Positions 33,696 through 43,300 of a DNA stretch of 64,000 nt are shown in pieces. Location of the stretch: positions 1-64,000 of the forward strand of contig JAZROQ010000003.1 of NCBI GenBank assembly GCA_045648765.1, in the 5' to 3' direction. The notes under the pieces were generated by a model, which saw only the letters and a program-made list of their open reading frames with translations, was not told the origin of the DNA and ran no database searches. The position numbers and the translations under genes are program-made. Every line of letters starts with the position of its first letter. The stretch's first letter is position 1. Source of the stretch: RGIG3009 sp045648765 (lineage in GTDB: Bacteria; Bacillota; Clostridia; Oscillospirales; Acutalibacteraceae).

Positions 33696-35705
33696 TTATA
33701 CTCTGTTTTTAAGGATTTTGTAATAAACACTCTTTAGTTGGCAGCGTTCCAAAACGTCGCGTTCTTCCAAACGGACGTCGTGGGCGCCGGGGTGAACAAC
33801 AGGGGTATAATGCAGCACCGCTTGTTGACACGCGGCATCTAATTTTTCCCAAATTTCTTCGTAGCCTTCGCCGCGGTACCATGCATTGCGGTATTGCAAG
33901 AACAGTACCAGCAATTCCATGGAATCAATACCGTATTTGAGCAGGCGCATATCTTCTTCTAACCGTTCCACATATTCACCCGCCAAGGCATAGCGCGTAT
34001 CCAGCGGGTTAACGGCAAATCCCGGTACCAACACAACGTTTTTGCTGTGATGGATTAGTTGTTCGCGATGTACTCGTTTGAAAATCTCAAATGCTTCGCG
34101 CAACAATGCCAAAATTTCGTCGCCGCGTTTTTCGGCATTGCCCGCCAAGTGGTCGTCTTCTTTTAGCGGAGCGGTGGGTTTGTCGCCGTTCCAGCCGTAT
34201 TGCAGTTGCATCAACACGCAATCCATGTTCCAGTTACGCCAACTGCTGATGTCGGCAAATGCCGATTCGATCAAATCGTATGCTTTGCGAATCTCGTCGG
34301 CAGAATCGCCGTAACGGTCTTTATAATATTGTGTAATATAGGCGTCAACATCGGTGTTAATATCCCACGAAAGTTGCGCATATAACAGTTGGGTGATGTT
34401 GCGCACACCCCATTCCAGCATGGGCAGGTGCATATACGTCATGCCCGTAACGCCTTGTTTGTGATAATACTTAATATCGTTACCAATGGTGCGGTTGAAC
34501 AACAGCGGCAGATCTTCGAACTTGGAAACATTGTAATATTCGCCCATCATAATCGGAATATCGTGCCAACCCTCGAGCGCTTCGCGGAAACGATTGTTTT
34601 GTGCACAAGTCGGGTCATAGAATTGGTGCTCATAGCAACGATAGATGGGGTAATAGGTGATGCTGTCGCCCGAGTTGCGCAAGTTTTCGGGAATACCGTT
34701 AACCGGCGGTTGCAACGTGGCAGTACCCTCGTAGGCGCACATGCTGTATTTTACATCGTGGTCCAAGCGGCCTTCGGCAATGGCTTTGTCGGTGTAGTCG
34801 CGCAAGAAGGACAAGAAGTGAAGCATGGTATCACTGCCGTTACCGCGCGCTTTGCACGCGTCGCATTGGCAGCATTTGCCCCAAGTATCAAAGCCCCACA
34901 CGTCGATACGGTCGGCATCGTACCAGTCGGTGGTGGCACGGCGCAACACTTCCTCCGAAAGGAAGGTGAGCAATTCCTCGTTCGAGGTGCAAAATTGCGT
35001 GTTGAGCGCTTTGGATTTGTCGTCGGTGCCGTACCATTCGGGATGTGCTTCCCACAATGTACGGCCGTCTTTGGTGTAGTTATCGGGTTTTAATACCGCC
35101 TCGAAAATGTGACCGCCGTTTTTGAAAATCATGCCTAATTTCTTTTGGAATTTATGGGTATAAGGGCGGTAAGTGGCTAAGTTTAAGCGGTTACGCGCCA
35201 TCCACAACCACAAACGCGGCGTATCTTTAAGCGGACCCTCAAAGTCAAAACCGCGAGCGAGCGGCATGGAGGGGGAATGACTCGATTCAGCGGTGGGAAG
35301 AACGAGGGGGGCACCCGGTGCGGGGACAATATCTTCGTTGGGGTTAAGCCAACGAATGCCCTGCATGCGCAAAATCTCATACGCGCCGTACAGTGTGCCC
35401 ACGCGGGTGGCGCCGCGCACCAAAACGCCATCTTTGGTGGGGGTAAGCACAAAATCGCACGCGTCGCCTTGTTCGCTGTCGACAGCCAACACAATGTTTT
35501 GTGCGCCTTCAACAACCGCATCGGCAAACGATACGTCGAACTGCAATTTTTTAAGATACGTTTCCAGCTCCGTTGCGGCAAACGAAACGGTACACCGCGT
35601 AGCGCGTGCATGGTCGCGGCGAAAATCAATGCTTTCTTCTTCCACCGCCCAAGCGTGTACGTTTTTTTCGACATCCGTATACGGAATCACAATGACAACA
35701 GACAT
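33696..35705 (-). CDS. DUF4838 domain protein, putative glycoside-active enzyme
   Basis: This 669-residue protein starts at MSVVIVIPYTDVEK (35705; AGGAGG upstream). An N-terminal glycoside-hydrolase domain-2-like module (about 30-135, VLVRGATRVGTLYGAYEIL) is followed by a DUF4838 TIM-barrel-like domain (about 150-520) with WGFDTWGKCCQCDACKARGNG and YMHLPMLEWGVRN. Such proteins resemble GH20 and GH67 enzymes, but the substrate is not known. No signal peptide is seen, so it may act on imported oligosaccharides. It stands alone, between recA and a tRNA cluster. Confidence 0.88.
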   Translation of the reverse strand: MSVVIVIPYTDVEKNVHAWAVEEESIDFRRDHARATRCTVSFAATELETYLKKLQFDVSFADAVVEGAQNIVLAVDSEQGDACDFVLTPTKDGVLVRGATRVGTLYGAYEILRMQGIRWLNPNEDIVPAPGAPLVLPTAESSHSPSMPLARGFDFEGPLKDTPRLWLWMARNRLNLATYRPYTHKFQKKLGMIFKNGGHIFEAVLKPDNYTKDGRTLWEAHPEWYGTDDKSKALNTQFCTSNEELLTFLSEEVLRRATTDWYDADRIDVWGFDTWGKCCQCDACKARGNGSDTMLHFLSFLRDYTDKAIAEGRLDHDVKYSMCAYEGTATLQPPVNGIPENLRNSGDSITYYPIYRCYEHQFYDPTCAQNNRFREALEGWHDIPIMMGEYYNVSKFEDLPLLFNRTIGNDIKYYHKQGVTGMTYMHLPMLEWGVRNITQLLYAQLSWDINTDVDAYITQYYKDRYGDSADEIRKAYDLIESAFADISSWRNWNMDCVLMQLQYGWNGDKPTAPLKEDDHLAGNAEKRGDEILALLREAFEIFKRVHREQLIHHSKNVVLVPGFAVNPLDTRYALAGEYVERLEEDMRLLKYGIDSMELLVLFLQYRNAWYRGEGYEEIWEKLDAACQQAVLHYTPVVHPGAHDVRLEERDVLERCQLKSVYYKILKNRV

Positions 35706-35849
35706 ACAGTAAACCTCCTTTTTACGGTTACAATGCCAATATACCACAATAATCTTCAAAATCATAGCCCATTCTTGCTAAAAAATTGCAAAATCTTGCT
35801 GTTGAATTCCGGCACAAAATAAAAATCTTATTTTTTTGAAAAAACATGC

Positions 35850-35878
35850 TTGACAAACGGTGGGACATACTATATAAT
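35850..35878 (+). promoter_or_regulatory. Promoter of the tRNA cluster
   Basis: TTGACA (35850-35855) and TATAAT (35873-35878) with a 17-bp spacer, a consensus SigA promoter about 40 bp before tRNA-Met. Confidence 0.92.
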
Positions 35879-35919
35879 GGTCAAGTCCCCTCGGAAAAGA
35901 ACCGCAGGGTGTACGCCAT

Positions 35920-35996
35920 GGCTGTATAGCTCAGTTGGCTAGAGCACGCGGTTCATACCCGCGGTGTCACTGGTTCAAATCCAGTTACAGCCACCA
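35920..35996 (+). tRNA. tRNA-Met (CAT)
   Basis: 77 nt with encoded CCA. Acceptor GGCTGTA/TACAGCC, anticodon loop TTCATAC (CAT), T-loop TTCAAAT. The acceptor starts with a G-C pair, so it is an elongator-type CAT tRNA; a lysidine-modified Ile tRNA cannot be excluded by eye. Confidence 0.93.
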
Positions 35997-36000
35997 ACAT

Positions 36001-36075
36001 GGCCCGATGGTCAAGCGGTTAAGACACCGCCCTTTCACGGCGGTAACACGGGTTCGATTCCCGTTCGGGTCACCA
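36001..36075 (+). tRNA. tRNA-Glu (TTC)
   Basis: 75 nt with encoded CCA. Acceptor GGCCCGA/TCGGGTC, anticodon loop CTTTCAC (TTC), T-loop TTCGATT. It begins four bases after tRNA-Met ends. Confidence 0.96.
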
Positions 36076-36113
36076 TTTTTCTTTTTGGTCGTTGCAGCAG
36101 CGACGGCTGATTC

Positions 36114-36190
36114 GGGCGTATAGCTCAGCTGGTTAGAGCGCCTGCTTCACACGCAGGAGGTCAGCGGTTCGAGTCCGTTTACGCCCACCA
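36114..36190 (+). tRNA. tRNA-Val (CAC)
   Basis: 77 nt with encoded CCA. Acceptor GGGCGTA/TACGCCC, anticodon loop TTCACAC (CAC), T-loop TTCGAGT. It is the last of the three-tRNA operon. Confidence 0.96.
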
Positions 36191-36202
36191 CTTATTGTGA
36201 TT

Positions 36203-36235
36203 AAAAAAGACAGTTCGTTTTGAACTGTCTTTTTT
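36203..36235 (+). terminator. Terminator of the tRNA cluster
   Basis: AAAAAAGACAGTTC pairs with GAACTGTCTTTTTT around GTTTT. Confidence 0.92.
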
Positions 36236-36247
36236 GTTTTATTTTGC

Positions 36248-36282
36248 AAAACCGCCCTCTGCTCAACAGAGGGCGGTTTTTT
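36248..36282. terminator. Bidirectional hairpin at the end of the MFS gene
   Basis: AAAACCGCCCTCTG pairs with CAGAGGGCGGTTTT. It serves the minus-strand MFS gene and backs up the tRNA terminator. Confidence 0.88.
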
Positions 36283-37552
36283 ATGTGTTTGCTGCTTGTG
36301 TGAGCAGAGCGTTTTTATCTTTGTAGGCTTTGCTGATAACGAGCTGAAAACCAACGGAAACCAGCAGCATCAACACGCAGAAAAACCAAAAACAAGGCAC
36401 GTATGTGCCGTATTTATCAAAATAGAAATTCCCCAGCGGTGAGCCCAAGCAAAGTCCCATCGAATTGGCTGCCATAAAAATGCCCAACACTTTGTTGTAG
36501 GCTTTGGCACCAAACAATTCGTTAGAAAGCAGCGGAAGCATGACCGTTTCGAGCGGCAAGGCAAAGCTGGTGCAGCTAACGGCAATGATAGCAAACACCA
36601 TACCGAGTGTGGAATCGTTGAGCAACGCTTTAAGCGCAAAGGCGACCATTGACAAACCGTGGCACATAAGCAGCGTAAACCGCAACCCGCGTTTGTCAAA
36701 CGTAAAGCCCACCAAAAACTTGGAAACGGTAAGCGTGAGCGAAGAAATGGTGGCTGTTGTGGCTACAAATCCGGCGCTTAATCCCACGTCGGTCATGTGG
36801 GCAATGCTGATACTGCCGATGCTTTGCAAACTGATGCCGGTCAAAAACACCATAACGGCGGTGAGATAAAAATACGGTTTGCGCTTGATGACCTCGTACG
36901 GCAAACCGTTCCACAGTTCACCGCGCACTTTTTTGCCGGCGGTGGTTGCAGCTGTGCTTTCGGCAGGCTTTTCTTTGAGAAACAACACAACGACCACACA
37001 AAACGCCAAGGTGATGGCGGCGGATAACAAATAGGCTTTGCGGTAACCGAAAGTTTCGCCGTTGTTGATGATAGGCGAAATGATTTGCGCTGCCGCAGCG
37101 CCCCCGATGCCGTTTGCCGACATGACAATACCGATATATTTGCCCAAATCTTTGTCGAACCACCGCCGAATAATGGTGCTTGCCATGGTACCGCCCATCA
37201 GCACAATGCCAAAGCCCCAAAACACACTGCCCAAAAAGATGCCCCAAATGTTGGTGGCGACAGCACGCAAAAAAACCGAAAGTGCCAGTGCGATACCGCC
37301 GACACACACCGGTTTTTTCAGGCCGAAGTGTTGGGTGATGGTGCCAAACGACAATGCGGTGAGCGTTTGCACAACGTAACGGATACTTTCGTTAAAAGAA
37401 TACAAACTGCGCGGGATTTCCAGCGCTGTGGTAACGGGTACCAAGTAAAGTCCCACGTTACTGCTGCAAAACCCAAGACAAACAAATTCCATAAAGAAAC
37501 AGACAATCAAAATAACCCATTTATAATCGAGTTTTTCGCGCCATTTTTGCAT
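36281..37552 (-). CDS. MFS transporter
   Basis: This 423-residue, 12-helix major-facilitator protein of the OFA-like (oxalate:formate antiporter-type) group has FGTITQHFGLKKP and STIIRRWFDKDLGKYIG segments as the MFS-A type signatures. Substrates in this group are small carboxylates or unknown. The LysR-type regulator lies upstream on the same strand with 83 bp between, and is a candidate controller. No promoter was assigned. Confidence 0.9.
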   Translation of the reverse strand: MQKWREKLDYKWVILIVCFFMEFVCLGFCSSNVGLYLVPVTTALEIPRSLYSFNESIRYVVQTLTALSFGTITQHFGLKKPVCVGGIALALSVFLRAVATNIWGIFLGSVFWGFGIVLMGGTMASTIIRRWFDKDLGKYIGIVMSANGIGGAAAAQIISPIINNGETFGYRKAYLLSAAITLAFCVVVVLFLKEKPAESTAATTAGKKVRGELWNGLPYEVIKRKPYFYLTAVMVFLTGISLQSIGSISIAHMTDVGLSAGFVATTATISSLTLTVSKFLVGFTFDKRGLRFTLLMCHGLSMVAFALKALLNDSTLGMVFAIIAVSCTSFALPLETVMLPLLSNELFGAKAYNKVLGIFMAANSMGLCLGSPLGNFYFDKYGTYVPCFWFFCVLMLLVSVGFQLVISKAYKDKNALLTQAANT

Positions 37553-37635
37553 AATCCCACGTCCCCTCGGTGAAAGTATAACACTAAGACGTGCATTACG
37601 CCATTACACAGTATTTATCCGAGCATAACAAAAAC

Positions 37636-38523
37636 TTAATGCAAATCGCCGTAAAATTTTTGAGCAAAGGTCAAAAAAGCTTGTTCGTGCGGCAACAGCG
37701 GATGATCTTTGCGCCAATACAGGCGCGCCACCCACGGCTCGAACGGATCGTCAAGCGGGATATACCGCACGTTAGCAGAAAACAAATGACTGACATTTTG
37801 CGAAGCAAACGAAACGCCCATGCCGCTTGCAACCATCCGTTGTCGCGCCACGTACGAATAAAAGGTGTCGGTGGGGTAGGGAATACCGCTGTGCTCGAAC
37901 AGTTGCATCAAACGGTCGCTCAATGAAGAACCGGGGTTGGGCATAAACAGTTTGTCATTGGCAAGTGCAGACAGACTAACAACGGTTTCGTTTGCCAGCG
38001 GGTGGTCTTTGTGTAACATGGCGACAGGATTGGCAGAAAACAAGAACACGCTGTCCAATTCTTCATTGAAAGCGGGCGGGATCTCGTTTTCGTAAGCAAG
38101 TAAAAACCGACAGTGGGGAGAAAGTCCGTTTTCGGCAAGGTCGGCGATGGATGTTGCGGAACACGCCATGGTGTAGTCGGGCGATTCCAAAGTGAACGCG
38201 GTTATCAGTTCCACCCAAATTACCGTATTAACGCTGATAAGTGAAATACTGTTTTGGTGTTGCGCCAAGCTTTGTTGGAGTTCCAGCTTGGCGTTTTCCA
38301 AGTTAGAAAGAATTTGGTTAGTGTGTTTTAAAAATATTTTTCCTTGCGCGTTTAACACAATGCGGTTACCCGCGCGGTCAAACAACCGCACCCCCAATTC
38401 TTTTTCCAAGCGGGAAACAGAGGTGCTCAAAGCGGGTGCCGAAACAAACAGTGACTCGGCGGCTTCGTTAATTTTGCCGATGGTTGCCACCGCTTTAAAA
38501 TATTTGAGTTGTTGTATATCCAT
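37636..38523 (-). CDS. LysR-family transcriptional regulator
   Basis: This 295-residue regulator starts at MDIQQLKYFKAVATIG (38523, nine bases after GGAGG). The N-terminal winged HTH covers about 1-60 (KINEAAESLFVSAPALSTSVSRLEKELG), followed by a periplasmic-binding-protein-like effector domain (about 90-290). It may control the downstream MFS gene. The ligand is unknown. Confidence 0.92.
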   Translation of the reverse strand: MDIQQLKYFKAVATIGKINEAAESLFVSAPALSTSVSRLEKELGVRLFDRAGNRIVLNAQGKIFLKHTNQILSNLENAKLELQQSLAQHQNSISLISVNTVIWVELITAFTLESPDYTMACSATSIADLAENGLSPHCRFLLAYENEIPPAFNEELDSVFLFSANPVAMLHKDHPLANETVVSLSALANDKLFMPNPGSSLSDRLMQLFEHSGIPYPTDTFYSYVARQRMVASGMGVSFASQNVSHLFSANVRYIPLDDPFEPWVARLYWRKDHPLLPHEQAFLTFAQKFYGDLH

Positions 38524-38679
38524 TTCCATCAACCTCCGTTTGTTTTGATTATAGCGTTTTGACGATGGGTTTGCAAGGTATACACGACAAAACTTTTGTT
38601 TTTCAGACGGCGAAATTCTGCCAAAAACGCGCGGACAAGCCTGTATGATAAAAGAGAAGATAAAGGGAGGCATAAAACT

Positions 38680-39033
38680 ATGGTAATACGTATGGATGCG
38701 GCACCGTCGGGGTTGACGGTGTGGCTTTCGGGAGAGCTCGACCATCACTCGGCACGGTCACTTCGCGAACAGGTCGATGCCGCAGTGGCACGTTCCGATG
38801 CCAAACTGTTGCGGCTTGATTTTTCGGGCGTGACGTTTATGGACAGTTCGGGGATCGGACTGATTATGGGGCGGTATCGGCTGATGCAATCTCGTGGCGG
38901 AAAATTGTTGGTGGTCGGCACAAGCGACCGCTTGCTGCGCGTGATGAAATTGGCGGGATTGGAGCGTTTGCCGGTGTGGGAAACGGCACCGACAACAGAA
39001 AACAAAAAGAAACAGGGGGCAGTCAAACGATGA
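38680..39033 (+). CDS. spoIIAA: Anti-sigma F factor antagonist SpoIIAA
   Basis: This 117-residue STAS-domain protein has the phosphorylation site in the MDSSGIG motif (S56/S57). When dephosphorylated by SpoIIE it binds SpoIIAB and frees SigF in the forespore. AGGGAGG precedes the ATG; the frame extends upstream without support. The 155-bp upstream gap shows no clear SigA promoter; a SigH promoter is expected for this operon but was not recognised. Overlaps spoIIAB by 4 bp. Confidence 0.95.
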   Translation: MVIRMDAAPSGLTVWLSGELDHHSARSLREQVDAAVARSDAKLLRLDFSGVTFMDSSGIGLIMGRYRLMQSRGGKLLVVGTSDRLLRVMKLAGLERLPVWETAPTTENKKKQGAVKR

Positions 39034-39482
39034 AAAAACCAATAAACGAAATGAGAGTATCTTTTCCCAGCCGTTCGGCAAACGAGGGATTTGCCCGTTC
39101 GGTGGTGGCTTCGTTTTTATCACAACTCGATCCGGCGGTGGACGAACTTGCCGATTTGCGCACCGCGGTTTCGGAAGCGGTGACCAATTGCATTGTTCAC
39201 GCCTATCGTGACGAAATCGGCACCATTACCATTCACATGAAACTGTATGCCGATGGTCGCACGGTGGTCAAAGTTCGTGACCGCGGCTGTGGCATTGACA
39301 ACGTCAACCAAGCCATGGAACCGCTGTTTACCACCGGCGGTGATGACCGTTCGGGACTTGGGTTTTCGGTTATGGAAAGTTTTACCGACCGTTTGCGGGT
39401 ATCGTCGCGACTCGGTAGGGGCACGGTTGTGACCATGGAAAAATACATAGCGGTACGCCATCGGCAAGAGAGGGCAGTGTGA
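39030..39482 (+). CDS. spoIIAB: Anti-sigma F factor SpoIIAB
   Basis: This 150-residue GHKL serine kinase/anti-sigma factor has an N-box SEAVTNCIVHAY, a G1 box VRDRGCGID, and GLGFSVMESF. It holds SigF inactive and phosphorylates SpoIIAA. ATGA overlap with the preceding gene and GTGTGA overlap with sigF give tight coupling. Confidence 0.96.
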   Translation: MKKPINEMRVSFPSRSANEGFARSVVASFLSQLDPAVDELADLRTAVSEAVTNCIVHAYRDEIGTITIHMKLYADGRTVVKVRDRGCGIDNVNQAMEPLFTTGGDDRSGLGFSVMESFTDRLRVSSRLGRGTVVTMEKYIAVRHRQERAV

Positions 39483-40132
39483 GTGACAGAGAACGCAATA
39501 TTTGCGATAATATGGGGCTGGTGCACACCTGTGCCCGACGTTTTACGGGGCGGGGTATCGAATACGACGATTTGTTCCAAGCGGGGTGCATGGGACTTGT
39601 AAAAGCGGTAGACGGTTTTGACGAAAGCCGAGGACTTAAATTTTCCACCTATGCCGTTCCGGTGATATTGGGAGAAATCCGCCGCTTGTTTCGCGATGGC
39701 GGTACTGTCAAAGTCAGTCGCACGCTCAAAGAATTGTCGCTCAAAATCACTCGCGAACGCGAAACCTTTTTCAAGCGCGAAGGCCGTGAACCTGATGTGG
39801 GGGAACTGGCAGCGGCACTCGGCGTGGAACGCGAACAGGCGGCTTTGGCGCTGGGGGCTTCGCTGCCCGCTTTGTCGCTCACACGTGGGGAAGAAGAAGG
39901 CGACGAAATCGACATTCCCATTGCCCCGCCCGAAGAACACATCACCGACCGTTTGGCACTGCAACAAGTGTTGGGGGAACTCGAACCCAATGACCGTTCG
40001 CTGATTTATTTGCGGTATTTTCGACGGCAAACACAACAAGTCACCGCCGAAAAACTGGGCATGACACAAGTGCAAGTGTCACGTCGTGAACGTGCTATTT
40101 TGGGACAACTGCGCCGCCGACTTTCGGGATGA
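39479..40132 (+). CDS. sigF: RNA polymerase sigma factor SigF
   Basis: This 217-residue sigma-70 family factor directs early forespore transcription. The GTG start overlaps spoIIAB. Region 2 is YDDLFQAGCMGLVKAVDGFDESRGLKFSTYA, with region 3 about 90-140, and region 4 ends in TAEKLGMTQVQVSRRERAILGQL. It is somewhat shorter at the N-terminus than Bacillus SigF. The complete spoIIA operon shows that the organism is, or descends from, an endospore former. Confidence 0.96.
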   Translation: MSDRERNICDNMGLVHTCARRFTGRGIEYDDLFQAGCMGLVKAVDGFDESRGLKFSTYAVPVILGEIRRLFRDGGTVKVSRTLKELSLKITRERETFFKREGREPDVGELAAALGVEREQAALALGASLPALSLTRGEEEGDEIDIPIAPPEEHITDRLALQQVLGELEPNDRSLIYLRYFRRQTQQVTAEKLGMTQVQVSRRERAILGQLRRRLSG

Positions 40133-40284
40133 TTGCCTTCTTCACACAGCAAATTGTGCACCAAAGTTGTCTAAAAGTGACAAAAATAAGAGGGGGATGG
40201 GCATGCTGAAACGTGTTAATTTTGTGTAATGTTACAAAAATTAACAAAAAGGTTGAAAGAAACAATTTATTTTACACAAAAATA

Positions 40285-40313
40285 TTTACAAAAAAAGGAA
40301 AATACGGTATACT
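40285..40313 (+). promoter_or_regulatory. Promoter of the GH16 gene
   Basis: TTTACA (40285-40290) and TATACT (40308-40313), spacer 17 bp, about 75 bp before the ATG. The rest of 40133-40388 shows no gene. Confidence 0.75.
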
Positions 40314-40388
40314 ATTCTTAACACAAGGGCACAAACAGTAAAAGGGGCGCGCTGATAGTGCTTTTGTGAGTAGGAAAGGAGAAATACT

Positions 40389-43300
40389 ATGAGAAAAACA
40401 ACACGAACACCCGCACGGATGCTAGCCTGCTGTCTTTCGATAGCATTGCTGCTTTCATGTTGCCTTTCGGGATTGGCATTGCCGGTGGCGGCGTCACCGA
40501 CAGAACCTGAAATTCCTTCGGTAAACCTGTTTCCCAACGGTGATTTGGAAGGAACGCCGATCGGCAACGGATGGACCTCTTCGGTTTCGGCAATCAATGC
40601 TGCTGCCGGTTTTGGCGGTGGCAGTGCCTTTGAAGTGTACGGCAAAGACGGCGGTTCCAACTATGTTCAATTGAGAAATATTACTCTGCCTCAACCGCTC
40701 AAAGCGGGGAAAACATACGTATTCCGCTATAAGCTATACGGCGGACAAGGTTTCTTTTGGTGGAGTGATTCTTCAACGTTGTCGGCGGACATTAACTGCA
40801 AACAAGCTCTTACCAAAAATGCGACCGAATGGACGCAAGTTCAGGTGAGTTTCTCTCCCAAAGCGGATATGTCGGTTATCAACGGTTTGCATGTGTATAA
40901 CAGTAACAAAACCACCGACAGTGTGTTTTATGACGATTTTGAAATTGTGGAATATGTACCCGGTATGAACTTTGTGACCGGCAGCGATGGCTCGGTGTTG
41001 CCGATGTCGACTAACGCCGCGTACGCCAGAAACATATTTTATAATTACGCCGCAAACATAAGCCTTGCCAATGACAACGGCAACGACGTGTGGCGTTTTT
41101 CGGGATTGACCGCTAATTATCATTCGGCACACCTGCATTTAGATGCCTTAAAACCGCCGACGGTGGCAGGTGATGAAATTGCTTTTTCGTTCCGCTACAA
41201 AACGGCAGCGGGTAATGCAACCATCACTTCCTCTGATGGCAGTTTAACCAATGTGAAAACGGTTAACGATCCTAATAACGAGGGATGGAAGATCTTTTCG
41301 GCAAAAGCTACCGTAACCTCTTTTACGTGGATATATTGTTTGGTTTTTTCCGGCACGACGGAAGTACTTATCGATGATTTTTATATCGGCCAAACCACCG
41401 CGGTGGATATTACCGATTCTGCTGTTAAAGTCGCGGCGAAGGAGTCGGTCGATTTGGCATATACCGTGAAACCTGCCATTAACGCTGTGACGTGGTCTTC
41501 ATCGGACGAAGCAGTTGCCACAGTGGATGCCGACGGAACGGTTACCGGTGTGGTACCCGGCACGGCTACGATTACCGCAACACTCCCCGACGGGAAAACC
41601 GACACGTGCGAAGTAACGGTAACGCGCCCTGTTGTGCGCAACGAGTTTTTCCCGGGCGGCGATATGGAGGGAACGCCTGTCGGCAGCGGTTGGGAAACAG
41701 CAAGTTCCACCGTGAATGCCACGGCGGGATTCGGCGGCGGTAAAGCGTGGGAACTTTTTGGTGCAGTAGATGCTGCCAAGAGCGTGCAATTAACTAATGT
41801 CACCTTAACACAACCACTCAAAGCAGGAAAAACTTACCTTTTCCGTTATAAAGTGTACGGCGGAAACGGTTACATGTGGTGGAGCGACAGTACGACCTTG
41901 CCTGCCTCGTATAACTTCTATTCCGCGGCCGCAAAACCTGCCGACGAGTGGGTGGAAGCACAACTGGTCTTTACGCCGTCTGCCGATATGTCGGCTATCA
42001 AAGGGTTGTATGTTTATAACACGAATAAAGACGGTACCAGTGTGTATTTTGACGATTTTGCCATCGTGGAATACCGCCCCGGCATGAACACCATACCCGG
42101 TGAAGACGGCTCGGCGTTGCCACTTACGGCGGCCAGCTCGGTGCTCAGCAAATTTACCGTGAATTTGGCGCAAGACGGCGAAAATACCGTTTGGAAATTC
42201 TCGGGATTGGATGCAACAGACAAATATTTGTTGTTAGGTCATATTGCCCCCATGGTAACAGCAGGGGATAAGTTGACGGTTTCCTTCCGTTACAAAGGTG
42301 TGGATGCAGATGCCACGGTGTCGATGACCAGCGGCAGTCTTGCCAACGCCATTATCAGTCATAACACGTCTACGGTTCCGGATGCAGAGGGATACCGCAC
42401 ATATAGCGCTGTAATAACGATGCCGAGCGTTAACCTTAACTGGTCGGCACGGCTTAGATTTAGCGGCGCTACCGAAGTGTATGTCGATGATTTTTACGTA
42501 GCGGAAAGCACGGGCTTGGAAGTTTCTGATTTGACGGTAGCTTCGGGTGCCGCGCAAGTGTTGACCGGCGCACAAGTTCCGGTGTCGGTCAAGGTTACGA
42601 ACCCCCGTGCGGAAGATATCGACCAAGATGTCATGGTGGATGTACGGATTTCCAACGGCGAAACCGATATCAAACTGGCAACTTTAACGGTTCAAGGCGG
42701 TTTACAAGCAGGGGCACAAACGGTGTTGTCTGTCCCTGCTCCGTGGACGGCGTTGGAAGGCGAATGGGTGGTTTCTGCTCATGCCTATACCTTGTTGGCG
42801 GCAGAAGAACGAAACGGAACCCAAACCAACCTCCGCGTAGCGGATGCACTTTTGGATGCACCTGCTTTGGCTCAAGCAAGTGGATATAACAAGTTGATAT
42901 TCAGCGATGATTTTGCCACCGCTAATGTGGATACCGCCTATACCGGCAATTACGGTTACAAATGGTATTTGACCGATTTGACAGGTGTCGCGGGTGATGC
43001 CTCCGACTATACACTTACTGACGACGGAATCCTTTTGGCTGCTGATAATATGCGCTACAACTGGCTGCTCTGCACCATGGATGGCAGAACCGCTGCCGGT
43101 TGGCGCGGATTTACTCACGGTTATTTGGAATTCCGCACACGGTTTAATCACAACAAAGATGCCGATGCTCCTGCCGGCGTCAAAGGTCCCGCTGTTTGGT
43201 CGTTCCCGCCCGAAACCATCTCTTCGGCTGCCGGCACCTTAGACCGTCACATCGAAATGGACTGGATGGAATATTGGGGCGACGCCTATGGGGATATGTA

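Noticed and set aside
38524..38679. SigH-type promoter for spoIIAA
   Set aside because: Expected by analogy, but no AGGA...GAAT pair at the right spacing could be found by eye.
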